Shown: positions 53,044 to 62,447, counted from the first letter of the stretch. The stretch: 64,000 nt of DNA from Roseomonas sp. (GCA_020249265.1 JADCGA010000001.1:533290-597289), one strand, 5' to 3'. Program-made: numbers and translations. Notes: generated by a model from the letters alone, not told the origin.

Positions 53044-54249
53044 TCAGCCAGCGGGCAGGCCACCGCCCTGGGGGGCAAAGACCATGCGCCAAGCTGCCGC
53101 TTCCACCCCTTCAGCATAGAACAGCCCGGGCAGGACCGCCAGCTTTCCCTTTTCATCCCAAAGCGCTGGCAGGGCGCGGAGCGCCGGCAGGGGGATTGAG
53201 GCCAGCCCCCGGAAGCCGGACGCTGCCTCCCCCAAGGCGGCGCAGGACCAGCCTGGGCGGCCCGGGCCGGTCACCATAAAGCGCCCATCCCATAGAAAAG
53301 GTGGCTGAAGGGGCTGGGCGGGGGCAATCAGGCCGGGGTCGCGCGCCACCAGCCAGCGCCCAGCAGCGCCGGGCCGCACCCAGGCGCCAGCAAGGCTCCC
53401 CCCGCCGCGCGCCAGCAGCGCCGCCGTGGCCTCGATGGGTACTGGCCAGGCAGCGCCGCCGATCAGGCCGATCAGCCGCGCCAGCGCTGCGACGCCGGGC
53501 GCATCGGTGCCTAGCGCCTTGGGATCCAGCAAGGCATAGGCTTCCGGGTGAATCTCCGCGGCTGTCGCCAGCCGGGCCAGCAGCGCGGCCTCCTGCCGGG
53601 CGCGGCGGTGGGCGAAAGCCTGTGCCGCTTCGGCAAGCGCGCGAACCCCCTCGCCTTCCCCGCCCGGGTCGCCCAAAGCCAGGCGCAGCCGGATGCGCGC
53701 AAAGCGTGGATTTTCATTGGAAGGGTCGCGCACGGGGGCCAGACCAGCAGCAGCCACCACCGCTTCCAGCCGGGCCGGCGCAAAACCCAGAAGCGGGCGC
53801 AGGATCAGGCAATCAGGCGCCACGCGCAGCGGCGCCATGGCGGCAAGCCCCGCCGCGCCGCTGCCGCGCAAAGCCCGAAAGGCCAGGGTTTCCGCCTGAT
53901 CGCCGCGATGATGCCCCAGCAGCAGCCAGGGGCAGCCATGGCGCGTCGCGGCTTCGATCAGCGCCGCCAGCCGCGACGCGCGCGCACGTTCCTGCATCCG
54001 CGCGCCTCCGGGCAGGGCAAGGCGCAGGCATTCCGCCGCACTCCCGGCCTTGGCCAAAAGCGCCATCACATGATCCGCCTCGGCCCCGCTTTCAGGGCGC
54101 AGCCCATGATCCGCTACCAGCGCCAGAACGCTGCCTCCGCGCGCTGCCACCCAATCCCGCGCCAGCAAGGCAGCCGCCAGGCTATGCGGCCCGCCCGAGA
54201 CCGCGACTGCAAGCGATGGCGCCGCGCCAAATGGCCCAAGCGGCGCCAT
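53044..54249 (-). CDS. tilS: tRNA(Ile)-lysidine synthase
   Basis: 401 residues. PP-loop near the N-terminus AVAVSGGPHSLAAAL (18-23 SGGPHS), followed by VADHGLRPESGAEADHV and LGHHRGDQAETLAFRALRGSG, all family marks. It attaches lysine to C34 of the AUA-reading isoleucine tRNA and is essential. Oddity: the PP-loop aspartate of SGGxDS is histidine here. Located between cpoB and ftsH, the usual alphaproteobacterial place. Very alanine- and arginine-rich C-terminal half. Confidence 0.92.
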   Translation of the reverse strand: MAPLGPFGAAPSLAVAVSGGPHSLAAALLARDWVAARGGSVLALVADHGLRPESGAEADHVMALLAKAGSAAECLRLALPGGARMQERARASRLAALIEAATRHGCPWLLLGHHRGDQAETLAFRALRGSGAAGLAAMAPLRVAPDCLILRPLLGFAPARLEAVVAAAGLAPVRDPSNENPRFARIRLRLALGDPGGEGEGVRALAEAAQAFAHRRARQEAALLARLATAAEIHPEAYALLDPKALGTDAPGVAALARLIGLIGGAAWPVPIEATAALLARGGGSLAGAWVRPGAAGRWLVARDPGLIAPAQPLQPPFLWDGRFMVTGPGRPGWSCAALGEAASGFRGLASIPLPALRALPALWDEKGKLAVLPGLFYAEGVEAAAWRMVFAPQGGGLPAG

Positions 54250-54321
54250 GGCGGCGGCGAATTCCGCCGCGCTGACGGGCAGGTTCAGGGCTGGAAGCCG
54301 CCTATCCCCATGGGGCTTATC

Positions 54322-55164
54322 TCACCGGCATTGCGCGCGGCGGCGGCTATCGGCGGCGCGCTGCGCCTGCGGGCCAGAGAGATTGGGGAAGTTGGAGCGC
54401 AGATTATCCAAAGTCTCGCAGGCTTCCCGCCTTGCGCCGAAACCCTGGAAGGCATTGGCAAGGCTGATCATCGCCTCTGGCGCGCGGGCGCCCTGGCGGT
54501 TGCGGCTAAAGGCCTCGTCATAGGCCAGCGCAGCATTCTGGAAATCGCGCTTGCCCATCAGCGCATCGCCCAGCAGCAAATGCGCATCCTGGGCGCGGGC
54601 ACCGGGGCGGGCGCGGATCGCCTCCCGCGCGGCGGCCTCGGCCACGGCAAATTCGCGCCGGGCAAGCGCGGCCTGACCATCCGTAATGGCCTTTTCAGCG
54701 TTTCTAGGGGCGTTGGAGGGTGCCGGGGCTGGCGGGGCTGGCGCCGCCGGCCCCGGCTGAGGAGGGCGCGGGGCGGCCGGGCGGCCAGTTCCTCTTTCAA
54801 GCGCTTGCAGGCGGAAATCTAGATCGCCGCGCAGCTTTTCCATCTCGGCGCGCAATTGCCGGTCATTGTTCTCGGCCACATCAAGCTGGCCACGCTGACG
54901 GCGATTTTCTTCCTCAAGCTCCTGCACACGACCCAGCAATTGCTGCACCAAATCGCCCGACGCGGCGGACCCGCGCGCCGGCGCGCTTGGCGCAGCGACC
55001 GCGCCACCACCGCGCCGCAGCGCATCAATCTCCCGCCGCAAATCCAGGATCTGGTTTTGCAGCGCAATGCCTTCACGGCTTTCCACCTGGGCCTCAGCAG
55101 GCGTTGCAAGCGCCAATCCAAGGCCCAGAAGCGCAAGACGGAAAACCGGGGTGATGCCTGCCAT
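54322..55164 (-). CDS. cpoB: Tol-Pal system protein CpoB/YbgF
   Basis: 280 residues from the ATG at 55164 (a TTG three codons earlier is in frame). Signal peptide FRLALLGLGLALATPAEAQ, then a trimerising coiled coil (VQELEEENRRQRGQLDVAEN to about residue 115), a proline-rich linker (RPPQPGPAAPAPPAPAP), and TPR repeats toward the C-terminus (AVAEAAAREAIRARPGARAQ; GKRDFQNAALAYDEAFSRN). It coordinates Tol-Pal with peptidoglycan synthesis at division. Last gene of the tol-pal group. Confidence 0.9.
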   Translation of the reverse strand: MAGITPVFRLALLGLGLALATPAEAQVESREGIALQNQILDLRREIDALRRGGGAVAAPSAPARGSAASGDLVQQLLGRVQELEEENRRQRGQLDVAENNDRQLRAEMEKLRGDLDFRLQALERGTGRPAAPRPPQPGPAAPAPPAPAPSNAPRNAEKAITDGQAALARREFAVAEAAAREAIRARPGARAQDAHLLLGDALMGKRDFQNAALAYDEAFSRNRQGARAPEAMISLANAFQGFGARREACETLDNLRSNFPNLSGPQAQRAADSRRRAQCR

Positions 55165-55202
55165 GGTCTTCAAGCGGCGCGACCGAAGCCGCGCCCCTTC
55201 CT

Positions 55203-55670
55203 TCAGCGAACGACGGTGACAGCGCGGCGGTTCTGCGCCCAGGCGCTTTCATCCGAACCGAGTGCCGCCGGCTGATCCTTGCCGAAGGAGATGGTGGAAA
55301 TGCGCGAGCCATTCACACCGCCCGCCACCAGCGCATCGCGGGTGGAATTGGCGCGGCGCTGACCAAGGGCCAAGTTGTATTCACGCGTGCCGCGTTCATC
55401 GGTATGGCCTTCAACCACGACCTGTACTTGCGGGTGGCGGCCCATCCATTCCGCCTGACGGTCCAGGACCGGGCGCTGATCGGCGCGGATATTGCTGCGA
55501 TCAAAGTCAAAGAAGATGCGGTCACCCACATTGGCGACCAAATCTTCCTGGCTGCCGGGGCGGATATTACCCGCGCCCCCCATCCCAGCGCCCGCGCTGC
55601 TGCTATTGTCCGACCTGGAGCAGGCGGCGAGCAGCGCAAGACCGGCAATAGCAAGGAATTTCAACTTCAT
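55203..55670 (-). CDS. pal: Peptidoglycan-associated lipoprotein
   Basis: 155 residues. Lipoprotein signal KFLAIAGLALLAACSRS with the lipobox cysteine at about 17; a serine-rich linker; OmpA domain with FFDFDRSNIRADQ, VEGHTDERGTREYNLALGQR and the peptidoglycan-contact tail AWAQNRRAVTV. Anchors the outer membrane to the wall and works with TolB. Confidence 0.95.
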   Translation of the reverse strand: MKLKFLAIAGLALLAACSRSDNSSSAGAGMGGAGNIRPGSQEDLVANVGDRIFFDFDRSNIRADQRPVLDRQAEWMGRHPQVQVVVEGHTDERGTREYNLALGQRRANSTRDALVAGGVNGSRISTISFGKDQPAALGSDESAWAQNRRAVTVVR

Positions 55671-55748
55671 GACTGGTTTCCTTTCAGGGAAATCATAACT
55701 TTGTGCGGTGCGGTAAAGGCTCGACCCGCTAAGGTCAAGCCAAAACCT

Positions 55749-57095
55749 TCAGGAAAGCAAAGGGGACCATGTCGGATCAGTCGCATCGGTTGGCGTCGGC
55801 AGGGGGCGTTCATTGAAGCCTGCGATGTCTATGGTGTGGATGCGCGCCGAATAGCCGCCACCGCGCGCATCCGTGGCGCGGGTTTCCCGACCAAAGACCA
55901 ACATGCGGCCATTCGGTGCAAAGCTTGGCGCTTCCATCTTCCAGCCTTCGGACAAAATACGCTCGCCCGAGCCATCGGGGCGCATGACGCCAATGGCAAA
56001 ACTGCCGCCACCGAAACGGGTGAAGGCAATCAAATCGCCGCGCGGTGACCAGACCGGCGTGGCGTAGCGCCCGCGGCCGAAGGAAATGCGCCTGACGCCG
56101 CCGCCATTCGCATCCATCACGTAAAGCTGCTGATCGCCGCCGCGATCGGAATTGAACACAATCTGATTGCCATCGGGCGAAAAGGCGGGGCTGACATCAA
56201 GCGCGCTGCCGCTTGTAATCTGCCTTTCGCGCCGGCTGGCCAAATCCACCACATAGATATTCGCATCACCGCCACGCATGGCGGAAAGCACCACGGAACG
56301 CCCATCCGGCGCGAAGCGTGGCGATAGCGTCATGCCCGGAAAATTGCCAAGCACCTGCTGGCCGCGCGTATTCAGATCAAACAACACAACACGCGGCTGT
56401 TCGCGGCCCTGATAGGACATGAAGGCCACGCGATCCGCCGCCGGATGAAAGCGCGGCGTGAGTGCGGCTTCGCGGCCATCAGTCAGGAAGGCGTTGTTTT
56501 CGCCATCCTGATCCATGATGGCGAGGCGCCGCAGCCGGCGATCACGCGGGCCGGATTCCGCGATGTACACGATGCGCGTATCGAAATAGCCTTTTTCGCC
56601 CAGTAATCTTTCATAGATCACGTCAGAGATCAGGTGCGCAATGCGGCGCCAATTGCCAGTGGGTGCAGTGAAGGCTGTGCCCTGCAATTGGTTTTCCGGC
56701 AGCACATCCCACAAGCGGAATTCGACGCGCAAATTGCCGCCTTGCAGATCCACCCGCCCCGTTGTCAGCGCCTGCGCGCCAATCACGCGCCAATCCTGAA
56801 AGCGTGGCCGTTCCGCAGCACCTTCCGGCGTTTGGATGAAGGCCTGCCGCTGCACGGGGCGGAACAGGCCAGAATTGCGCAAATTATCCTGCACCACGCG
56901 CGCAATATCGCGCCCGAAACGCTGGCCATCCCCCGCCCCCGCAAAATCCGGAATGGCGATCGGGATCGGGTTTGTCCGCGCGCGCGTGATGTCAATCACC
57001 GCCCCTTGCGCAAAGGCCGCGTCAGGTGCCCCCGCAAGCGCCGAGACCGTCACCGCGCCTGCGGCACCAAGCAGAAGGGAGCGTCTAGTTGTCAT
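55749..57095 (-). CDS. tolB: Tol-Pal translocation protein TolB
   Basis: 448 residues from the ATG at 57095, which has AGGA at the right distance; an ATG at 57104 is also in frame. Signal TTRRSLLLGAAGAVTVSALA with twin arginine. N-terminal TolB domain, then beta-propeller repeats each with the pattern SPRFAPDGRSVVLSAMRGGD / SPAFSPDGNQIVFNSDRGGD. Periplasmic, links TolA to Pal. In the tolQRAB-pal-cpoB order. Confidence 0.94.
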   Translation of the reverse strand: MTTRRSLLLGAAGAVTVSALAGAPDAAFAQGAVIDITRARTNPIPIAIPDFAGAGDGQRFGRDIARVVQDNLRNSGLFRPVQRQAFIQTPEGAAERPRFQDWRVIGAQALTTGRVDLQGGNLRVEFRLWDVLPENQLQGTAFTAPTGNWRRIAHLISDVIYERLLGEKGYFDTRIVYIAESGPRDRRLRRLAIMDQDGENNAFLTDGREAALTPRFHPAADRVAFMSYQGREQPRVVLFDLNTRGQQVLGNFPGMTLSPRFAPDGRSVVLSAMRGGDANIYVVDLASRRERQITSGSALDVSPAFSPDGNQIVFNSDRGGDQQLYVMDANGGGVRRISFGRGRYATPVWSPRGDLIAFTRFGGGSFAIGVMRPDGSGERILSEGWKMEAPSFAPNGRMLVFGRETRATDARGGGYSARIHTIDIAGFNERPLPTPTDATDPTWSPLLS

Positions 57096-57111
57096 GCCCA
57101 TCATCCTGAAT

Positions 57112-58134
57112 TCAGCGCACCAGCCCGCGTGGGCTGAAGCGAAAGGTGGAAGCCATCACGGTTTGCATTTTATCCGCAGGCACTTTCAGTGGATTGCACG
57201 CTGGAGCCAGTAGAGCACGCCGCGCCGATTCGAATACAGACCGCACCCGCGGATCGGTCGGCATATTTCCCGCCGGCACCACATTGCGGACATTGCCCTG
57301 CGGATCGAGTTGTACACGCAATTCAACCGTAATGTCCTGCAGCCCAAGCATGCCGGCATCCACATTCCAGCATTCCGCCACCTGATCCGCGAGGCCGCGG
57401 ATTTCACCCTGCGTCAGCGCAGCGTTCCCAGTCGGCGAACCGCCCCCCTGGCGCGGCGCGCCGGAAGGGTTGGGCCGCGCGGTCGGCGCGCGATCCTGCT
57501 GCTGCTGGGCGCGCAAACGCTCCAGCGTATTCTGCACCGAGGTGCTGTTTTCCTGCGGCCGCGCCACCGGCGGCGTCTGCCCCGTCCCTGCCTGGCGAGA
57601 AGGCTCAGGCGGCGGCGGCACCGGGGGCGGCGGCAGCGGCAAGGGCGGTTCCGGGCGCGGCGGCTGCGCCGCCTGTTGCCGCGGCGGTGTTGGCTGCTGC
57701 GTTGGCGTCTGCGGTGTCACGCGCGGGGCGGGCGAAGGCTCAGGGCTTGGGGCTGGCGCCGGCGCTGGTGGGGTTGGTGGCGCTGGGCTCGGCGGCGCGG
57801 GTGTTGGTGCGGCAGCCGGCGCTGGTGGCGGGGGTGGCGGCGGCGGGGTTGGCTCGGGCGGCGCATTACGCGGCGGTTCCGGCGCCGGGGGCTCTGGCGT
57901 CGGTGGTGCCGGGTTCGGGGTTGAGGTTTGGGCCGGCACCGGAGAAGACGTATCCGCGCGCGCCAGCTGCGCCGGGCCAGGGGCCACCAGCTCCACCGCG
58001 ATCCCTTGTTCCTGCGGTTCAGGAATGGATCGCGCAAGCGAGAACAAGGCCCCGATAGCCAGCAGCGCGACATGCAGCCCCGCCGAGACCATCAGCCATT
58101 TATTCAGGCGCTTATCGGGCAGGGCCCGGGGCAA
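57112..58134 (-). CDS. tolA: Cell envelope integrity protein TolA, proline-rich
   Basis: 340 residues from the TTG at 58134; a strong AAGGAG lies six bases upstream, and the next in-frame ATG (58092) has none. One membrane helix, WLMVSAGLHVALLAIGALF, then a long linker of proline, alanine, glutamate and glutamine (about 45-235), then a TolA domain III-like C-terminus (GEIRGLADQVAECWNVDAG ... FRFSPRGLVR). The usual TolA domain II is a lysine/alanine-rich helix; here it is proline-rich, more like TonB. Adjacent to tolR and tolB, so identity as TolA is clear. Confidence 0.9.
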   Translation of the reverse strand: MPRALPDKRLNKWLMVSAGLHVALLAIGALFSLARSIPEPQEQGIAVELVAPGPAQLARADTSSPVPAQTSTPNPAPPTPEPPAPEPPRNAPPEPTPPPPPPPPAPAAAPTPAPPSPAPPTPPAPAPAPSPEPSPAPRVTPQTPTQQPTPPRQQAAQPPRPEPPLPLPPPPVPPPPEPSRQAGTGQTPPVARPQENSTSVQNTLERLRAQQQQDRAPTARPNPSGAPRQGGGSPTGNAALTQGEIRGLADQVAECWNVDAGMLGLQDITVELRVQLDPQGNVRNVVPAGNMPTDPRVRSVFESARRALLAPACNPLKVPADKMQTVMASTFRFSPRGLVR

Positions 58135-58140
58135 GGCTCT

Positions 58141-58146
58141 CTCCTT
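58141..58146 (-). promoter_or_regulatory. Shine-Dalgarno site deciding the TTG start of tolA
   Basis: AAGGAG on the minus strand, six bases before the TTG at 58132-58134. It is the best ribosome site near the 5' end of tolA and favours the TTG over the downstream ATG. Confidence 0.75.
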
Positions 58147-58153
58147 CCGGCCC

Positions 58154-58714
58154 TCAGCCGCGGGGCGGCTGCGCGGGGCGCGGTGGCGCGGCGGGGGGTG
58201 CCGCAGGTGGTGCTGCCGGGCGCGCCGGTTGCGAGGCGGGACGGGCGGCGGGGGCCGCTGTTCCGGGTCGGGGGCCGGCGGGCTGTTCAGCCAAAAGCGC
58301 CACGCGGGTGAAGCCGGCACCGGCGATGGTGCCCATCACCTCCATCACGCGGCCATAGGAAATGGCCTTGTCGCCACGGACAAAAATCCGTCGCTCCGGC
58401 GCGCCTTGCGGCTGTTCGCGCATGATCGCTTGCAGGCGCGGCACCAGCCCATCCAAAGGCACTTCGGTTTCCTGCAAGAAAATCTTGCCTTCCGGATTGA
58501 CCGTGATGGTCAGGGGTTCGGTTTCCTGATTGAGCGGCTGGGCAGTGGTTTTGGGCAAATCCACCGGCACGCCCACCGTCATCAGCGGCGCGGCCACCAT
58601 GAAAATGATCAGCAGCACCAGCATCACATCCACAAAGGGCGTGACATTGATTTCCGCCATTGGGCGATACCGCGAACGCCCGGAAGCGCGCCCGCCAGAA
58701 AGGGAAGCGCCCAT
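58154..58714 (-). CDS. tolR: Biopolymer transport protein TolR
   Basis: 186 residues. Single membrane helix INVTPFVDVMLVLLIIFMVA with the proton-channel aspartate D29; periplasmic ExbD-like domain (about 55-145). A proline/alanine-rich tail of about 40 residues (AAPAARPASQPARPAAPP) extends the C-terminus beyond the usual about 142-residue length. Starts 3 bases after tolQ ends. Confidence 0.94.
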   Translation of the reverse strand: MGASLSGGRASGRSRYRPMAEINVTPFVDVMLVLLIIFMVAAPLMTVGVPVDLPKTTAQPLNQETEPLTITVNPEGKIFLQETEVPLDGLVPRLQAIMREQPQGAPERRIFVRGDKAISYGRVMEVMGTIAGAGFTRVALLAEQPAGPRPGTAAPAARPASQPARPAAPPAAPPAAPPRPAQPPRG

Positions 58715-58717
58715 GGC

Positions 58718-59464
58718 CTATTCCGCCGCCTGGGTCGGGCTGCGCGGCCCGCCATCATTCGCCGCCGCTTCCGTCTGCCGCGACAGGATGGCGCCAAATT
58801 CAGTGGCAAAGCCTTCCAGCCGCGCGGCAAAGCGCGCCAAATCCGTATTGATCTTGTTGTATGCGAGCACCGCCGGAATCGCCGCCACCAGGCCGATCGC
58901 AGTGGCAAACAGCGCTTCGGCAATCCCTGGCGCCACCACCGCCAGACTGGTGTTCTGCATCCCCGCAATGGCCGAGAAGGAATTCATGATCCCCCAAACG
59001 GTGCCGAACAGCCCTACGAAAGGCCCGACCGAACCGACCGACGCCAGAAACACCATCCAGCGTTCCAGCCTTTCCATCTCCCGCCCAATGGTCACACCCA
59101 TGGCGCGTTCCACACGTTCCTTGGCGCCACCCAGCAAGCTGACACCACCCGCGCTGCGGCGCCATTCGCGCATGGCCGAACCAAATACCGCCGCCATCGG
59201 ATGCGTCGGCTGCTCACCTTCGCGCGTGAACAACTCATCCAGGCTGCCGCCGGACCAGAATCGATCCTCAAACGCATCCGCGGCCTTATTGGCGCGGCGC
59301 ATGGTGACGATTTTTTCGAACACCACCGCCCAGACCCAAATACTGGCCAGCAGCAGCCCGATCATCACCGCCTTCACAACCCAATCGGCCTGCAAAAACA
59401 GGCCCCAGAGCGACATGTCATGGGCCACTTGCCCAAGCGCCTGAGTGGTCACGCTACGATCCAC
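58718..59464 (-). CDS. tolQ: TolQ proton channel subunit
   Basis: 248 residues from the GTG at 59464, with AAGGAGAT upstream. Three membrane helices, including VGSVGPFVGLFGTVWGIMNS and AEALFATAIGLVAAIPAV, the pair that lines the ion path with TolR. Drives TolA with the proton gradient during cell constriction. About 100 bases separate it from ybgC upstream. Confidence 0.95.
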   Translation of the reverse strand: MDRSVTTQALGQVAHDMSLWGLFLQADWVVKAVMIGLLLASIWVWAVVFEKIVTMRRANKAADAFEDRFWSGGSLDELFTREGEQPTHPMAAVFGSAMREWRRSAGGVSLLGGAKERVERAMGVTIGREMERLERWMVFLASVGSVGPFVGLFGTVWGIMNSFSAIAGMQNTSLAVVAPGIAEALFATAIGLVAAIPAVLAYNKINTDLARFAARLEGFATEFGAILSRQTEAAANDGGPRSPTQAAE

Positions 59465-59563
59465 GCCACATCTCCTTCGCCCTTTCGGGGCGATTGAAGG
59501 CAGCCAAGGCCACCTGAAAACACAAAGCCCGGAAAAAGCGGCCTTTTCCCGGCAGAAATCTGT

Positions 59564-59992
59564 TCACCCCGACGCGGATTCAACCACCGCGCGCAAGGCA
59601 GAACGCCAAGGCTCCGGCAGGGGTACCGGCTTGGTGCCCTCCTGCCCTACCGAGGCAAGCCGTACTTCCAAGACCGCGAGTGCCTCGGCTTCCGCCTCAC
59701 GCCGCACCACCTGGGTCAGCCACACCTGCACGCCCGTCACACGGCGAATATGCGTCTCAACCACCACCGATTCGTCGAGTCGCGCTGGCCGGAAATACTC
59801 CACTTCAAGCCGCCGCACCACGAGGAAGACACCATGCCGCGCAATCATTTCCTGATGCGGCAACCCCATGGCACGCAAGGCTTCCGTCCGCGCGCGTTCC
59901 GCCCAATGCAAATAGCGCGCGTGATAGGCAACCCCGCCCGCATCCGTATCCTCAAAATAAACGCGGAGCGGCCATAAATGCGACGCGCTCAC
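59564..59992 (-). CDS. ybgC: Tol-Pal-linked acyl-CoA thioesterase YbgC
   Basis: 142 residues from the GTG at 59992, overlapping the ruvB stop as GTGA. Hot-dog fold with [20 protein letters not shown], the YbgC signature with catalytic aspartate. Position directly before tolQ is the standard place. Confidence 0.94.
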   Translation of the reverse strand: MSASHLWPLRVYFEDTDAGGVAYHARYLHWAERARTEALRAMGLPHQEMIARHGVFLVVRRLEVEYFRPARLDESVVVETHIRRVTGVQVWLTQVVRREAEAEALAVLEVRLASVGQEGTKPVPLPEPWRSALRAVVESASG

Positions 59993-61029
59993 GCTTCCTG
60001 ATCCCCAAGCAAATCCAGCAGCGGCTGCACCCCGGCGGGCGGGCTAAGCCCCAAATGCCGCCAGCCGCGATCCCCCAACACCCGCCCGCGCGGCGTGCGC
60101 AACACAAGCCCTTCCTGAATCAGGAAAGGCTCCACAACTTCTTCCAGCGTATCCCGGCTTTCCGCCAAGGCCGCCGCCAGCGTCTCAATCCCCACCGGCC
60201 CGCCATTATGGTGTTCGGCAATGCGCGCCAAATAACGCCGATCCATCGCATCAAGGCCCAGCGCATCAACCTCTAACCGCCGGAGCGCCGCATCGGCCAT
60301 GGCGCGGTCCGCGACCTTATCTTCCATCAGCGCGAAATCACGCACACGCCGTAACAAACGCCCCGCAATACGCGGCGTGCCGCGCGACCGGCTGGCAATC
60401 TCCCGCGCGCCATCTTCCGACAAATCAAAGCCCAGCTTGCGCGCACCGCGCGTCACAATCCCCAGCAATTCCTCAGGCGTATAAAGCACCAAACGCAAGG
60501 GAATGCCGAAGCGATCCCGCAACGGCGTCGCCAGCAACCCCGCCCGCGTCGTCGCGCCAATCAGCGTGAAAGGCGGCAAATCAATCCGCACCGTGCGCGC
60601 CGCCGGCCCCTCACCAATAATCAAATCAAGCTGGAAATCCTCCATCGCGGGATAGAGCGTTTCCTCGATCGCCGGCTGCAAACGATGGATCTCATCCACA
60701 AACAACACATCACGCGGCTGCAAATTGGTCAGGATCGCCGCCAGATCACCCGCACGCTGCAAGACCGGGCCAGACGTCGCGCGAAAACCAACGCCCAATT
60801 CACGCGCGACAATCTGCGCAAGCGTGGTTTTCCCAAGACCAGGCGGGCCATGAAACAAAACATGATCCATCGCCTCAGCCCGCGCCCGCGCCGCACCGAT
60901 AAAAACGCGCAAATTCTCGCGCAAGCCACGCTGCCCGGTGAAATCATCGAGCGTCTGCGGGCGGAGCGACGCCTCAGCGCCATCCTCCTCAAGCCGGGCG
61001 GGGGTTGAAAGGCGATCGGAGTCGGTCAT
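59989..61029 (-). CDS. ruvB: Holliday junction ATP-dependent helicase RuvB
   Basis: 346 residues from the ATG at 61029 ([16 protein letters not shown]); open frame upstream lies in the palindromic spacer. [12 protein letters not shown] opens the family; Walker [12 protein letters not shown], Walker [10 protein letters not shown], sensor GATTRAGLL and arginine finger [11 protein letters not shown]-terminal winged helix ([20 protein letters not shown]). Drives branch migration with RuvA. Confidence 0.96.
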   Translation of the reverse strand: MTDSDRLSTPARLEEDGAEASLRPQTLDDFTGQRGLRENLRVFIGAARARAEAMDHVLFHGPPGLGKTTLAQIVARELGVGFRATSGPVLQRAGDLAAILTNLQPRDVLFVDEIHRLQPAIEETLYPAMEDFQLDLIIGEGPAARTVRIDLPPFTLIGATTRAGLLATPLRDRFGIPLRLVLYTPEELLGIVTRGARKLGFDLSEDGAREIASRSRGTPRIAGRLLRRVRDFALMEDKVADRAMADAALRRLEVDALGLDAMDRRYLARIAEHHNGGPVGIETLAAALAESRDTLEEVVEPFLIQEGLVLRTPRGRVLGDRGWRHLGLSPPAGVQPLLDLLGDQEA

Positions 61030-61261
61030 GGGTGGGGGGGCTCCACGGGGGCGCCGCCCCCGAACCCCCGCCGGGGAGACAGTGTCTCCCCGGACCCCGC
61101 CGATACGGGGGATTGGGGGGAGAGGGGCACAAAACGCCCGCCGACCCCACGCGACCCCTGAGCCCCTCTCCCCCCAATCCCCCATGATGGAGGTCCAGGA
61201 GGATGCACTCCTCCTGGCGGGGGGTTCGGGGGGCAGAGCCCCCTGAGGATCACCCATCCCA
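61030..61261. repeat. GC-rich palindromic repeat cluster between ruvA and ruvB
   Basis: 232 bases with at least three perfect inverted repeats: CCGGGGAGACA/TGTCTCCCCGG (61071-61081/61083-61093, one-base centre), a 22-base pair of arms at 61107-61128 and 61162-61183 around a 33-base spacer, and CCAGGAGGA/TCCTCCTGG (61195-61203/61209-61217). The flanks carry related inverted blocks (CGAACCCCCGCC near 61061 and GGCGGGGGGTTCGG near 61216), so the whole looks like a mosaic of REP-type palindromes. It makes no protein I can support. Confidence 0.75.
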
Positions 61262-61879
61262 TCACCGCGCCATCTCCTTCAGCCCGTCTCGGATGAGGTC
61301 GTTGAGGGTGGCCTCAGCGCCCAGGCGTTTGGCTGCGCGGGTGATGGCGCTGGTGGCTTCGGGGCCTTTCAGGCCGAGGTTGACGAGGGCGGAGATGGCG
61401 TCGGCTTCGATGCTATTGGCGTCGGGCGTGGCGATGATGGCGCCTTCGCCATCTTCGCCGGGGGTGGCGCGTCCGACCGCCCATTTTTGCATGGCGGGTT
61501 CATCCACGATGCGGTTGGCGGTGGCCGCGCCAAGGCCTTTGACGGCGCCGAGGCGTTTCCTTTCCTTGGCGGCGATGGCGCGGGCGAGTTCGGCGGGGGT
61601 GAGGCCAGACAGGACAAGAAGGGCTTTTTGCGGCCCCACGGTTTTGACCTCGATCAGCGCCAGGAAGGCTTCGCGTTCTTGCGCATCGGCAAAGCCGAAC
61701 AGGGTGATGGCGTCTTGCCTGAGGTGGGTTTCCACCAGCACGCGCTGCGGCCCTTCTCGGGCGGAAAGCGCATCAAGCGTTTTGCGCGAACAGGAAAGCA
61801 GATAGCCAACGCCATTCACATCCAGGATGCAGCCGCTTTCATGGGTACTATCCAGCCGGCCAGTGAGTTTGCCGATCAT
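61262..61879 (-). CDS. ruvA: Holliday junction DNA-binding protein RuvA
   Basis: 205 residues. OB-fold start [40 protein letters not shown], helix-hairpin-helix region with [20 protein letters not shown] and [11 protein letters not shown], and C-terminal domain III (about 150-200) that contacts RuvB. ATGA overlap with ruvC. Confidence 0.96.
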   Translation of the reverse strand: MIGKLTGRLDSTHESGCILDVNGVGYLLSCSRKTLDALSAREGPQRVLVETHLRQDAITLFGFADAQEREAFLALIEVKTVGPQKALLVLSGLTPAELARAIAAKERKRLGAVKGLGAATANRIVDEPAMQKWAVGRATPGEDGEGAIIATPDANSIEADAISALVNLGLKGPEATSAITRAAKRLGAEATLNDLIRDGLKEMAR

Positions 61880-62394
61880 GCTGTGGCGTAGCCTTTGGCT
61901 AACATTTTCTTCGTCTGGCGGTGATGCGCGTGGCAGATGGCAATCGCGAGGGCATCCGCCGCATCGGCGCGGCGGAAGGCAACACCAGGCAGCAAATGGC
62001 GCACCATGGCCTGCACCTGTTCCTTGGCGGCGTGGCCATTGCCGACCACGGCGCGCTTCACTTCCATGGCGCCATATTCGGCAACCGGCAGGCCGGCAAG
62101 GCGTGGTGCGAGCATCACCACACCGCGCGCCTGGCCGAGCTTCAGCGCGCTTTCCGGATTGCGTGCGACATAGGTGTTTTCCACCGCCGCTTCATCGGGT
62201 TGGAGATTGGCGAAGGCTTCCGCCAGGCCCTGATGCAGGATCAGCAGCCGATCCCCCAAGGCATCGCGGGCGGAGGTGGAGACAACGCCTTCGGCCACAA
62301 AGCGCAGCCGATAGCCATCGGATTCAATCAGCCCCCAGCCGGTATGCTGAAGGCCGGGATCAAGCCCGAGGATGCGAATCGTGCGCGCTGCCAT
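61876..62394 (-). CDS. ruvC: Crossover junction endodeoxyribonuclease RuvC
   Basis: 172 residues. Catalytic acids in RILGLDPGLQHTGWG (first Asp), AAVENTYVARN (Glu) and ADAADALAIAICHAHH (last Asp pair). Resolves Holliday junctions. First gene of the ruvC-ruvA-ruvB order. Confidence 0.96.
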   Translation of the reverse strand: MAARTIRILGLDPGLQHTGWGLIESDGYRLRFVAEGVVSTSARDALGDRLLILHQGLAEAFANLQPDEAAVENTYVARNPESALKLGQARGVVMLAPRLAGLPVAEYGAMEVKRAVVGNGHAAKEQVQAMVRHLLPGVAFRRADAADALAIAICHAHHRQTKKMLAKGYATA

Positions 62395-62447
62395 GCATCG
62401 AGTTTAGCAGATTGGTCGCGGAAAGGCTTCGGGGACGCATCGCCCAT

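Noticed and set aside
57470..59497. Antisense open frame of 675 codons over tolA-tolR-tolQ
   Set aside because: Crosses three certain genes; the glycine-rich product simply mirrors the proline-rich TolA linker.
61030..61261. Protein-coding extension of ruvB into the spacer
   Set aside because: The open frame there is low-complexity proline/glycine; the RuvB family start is at 61029.
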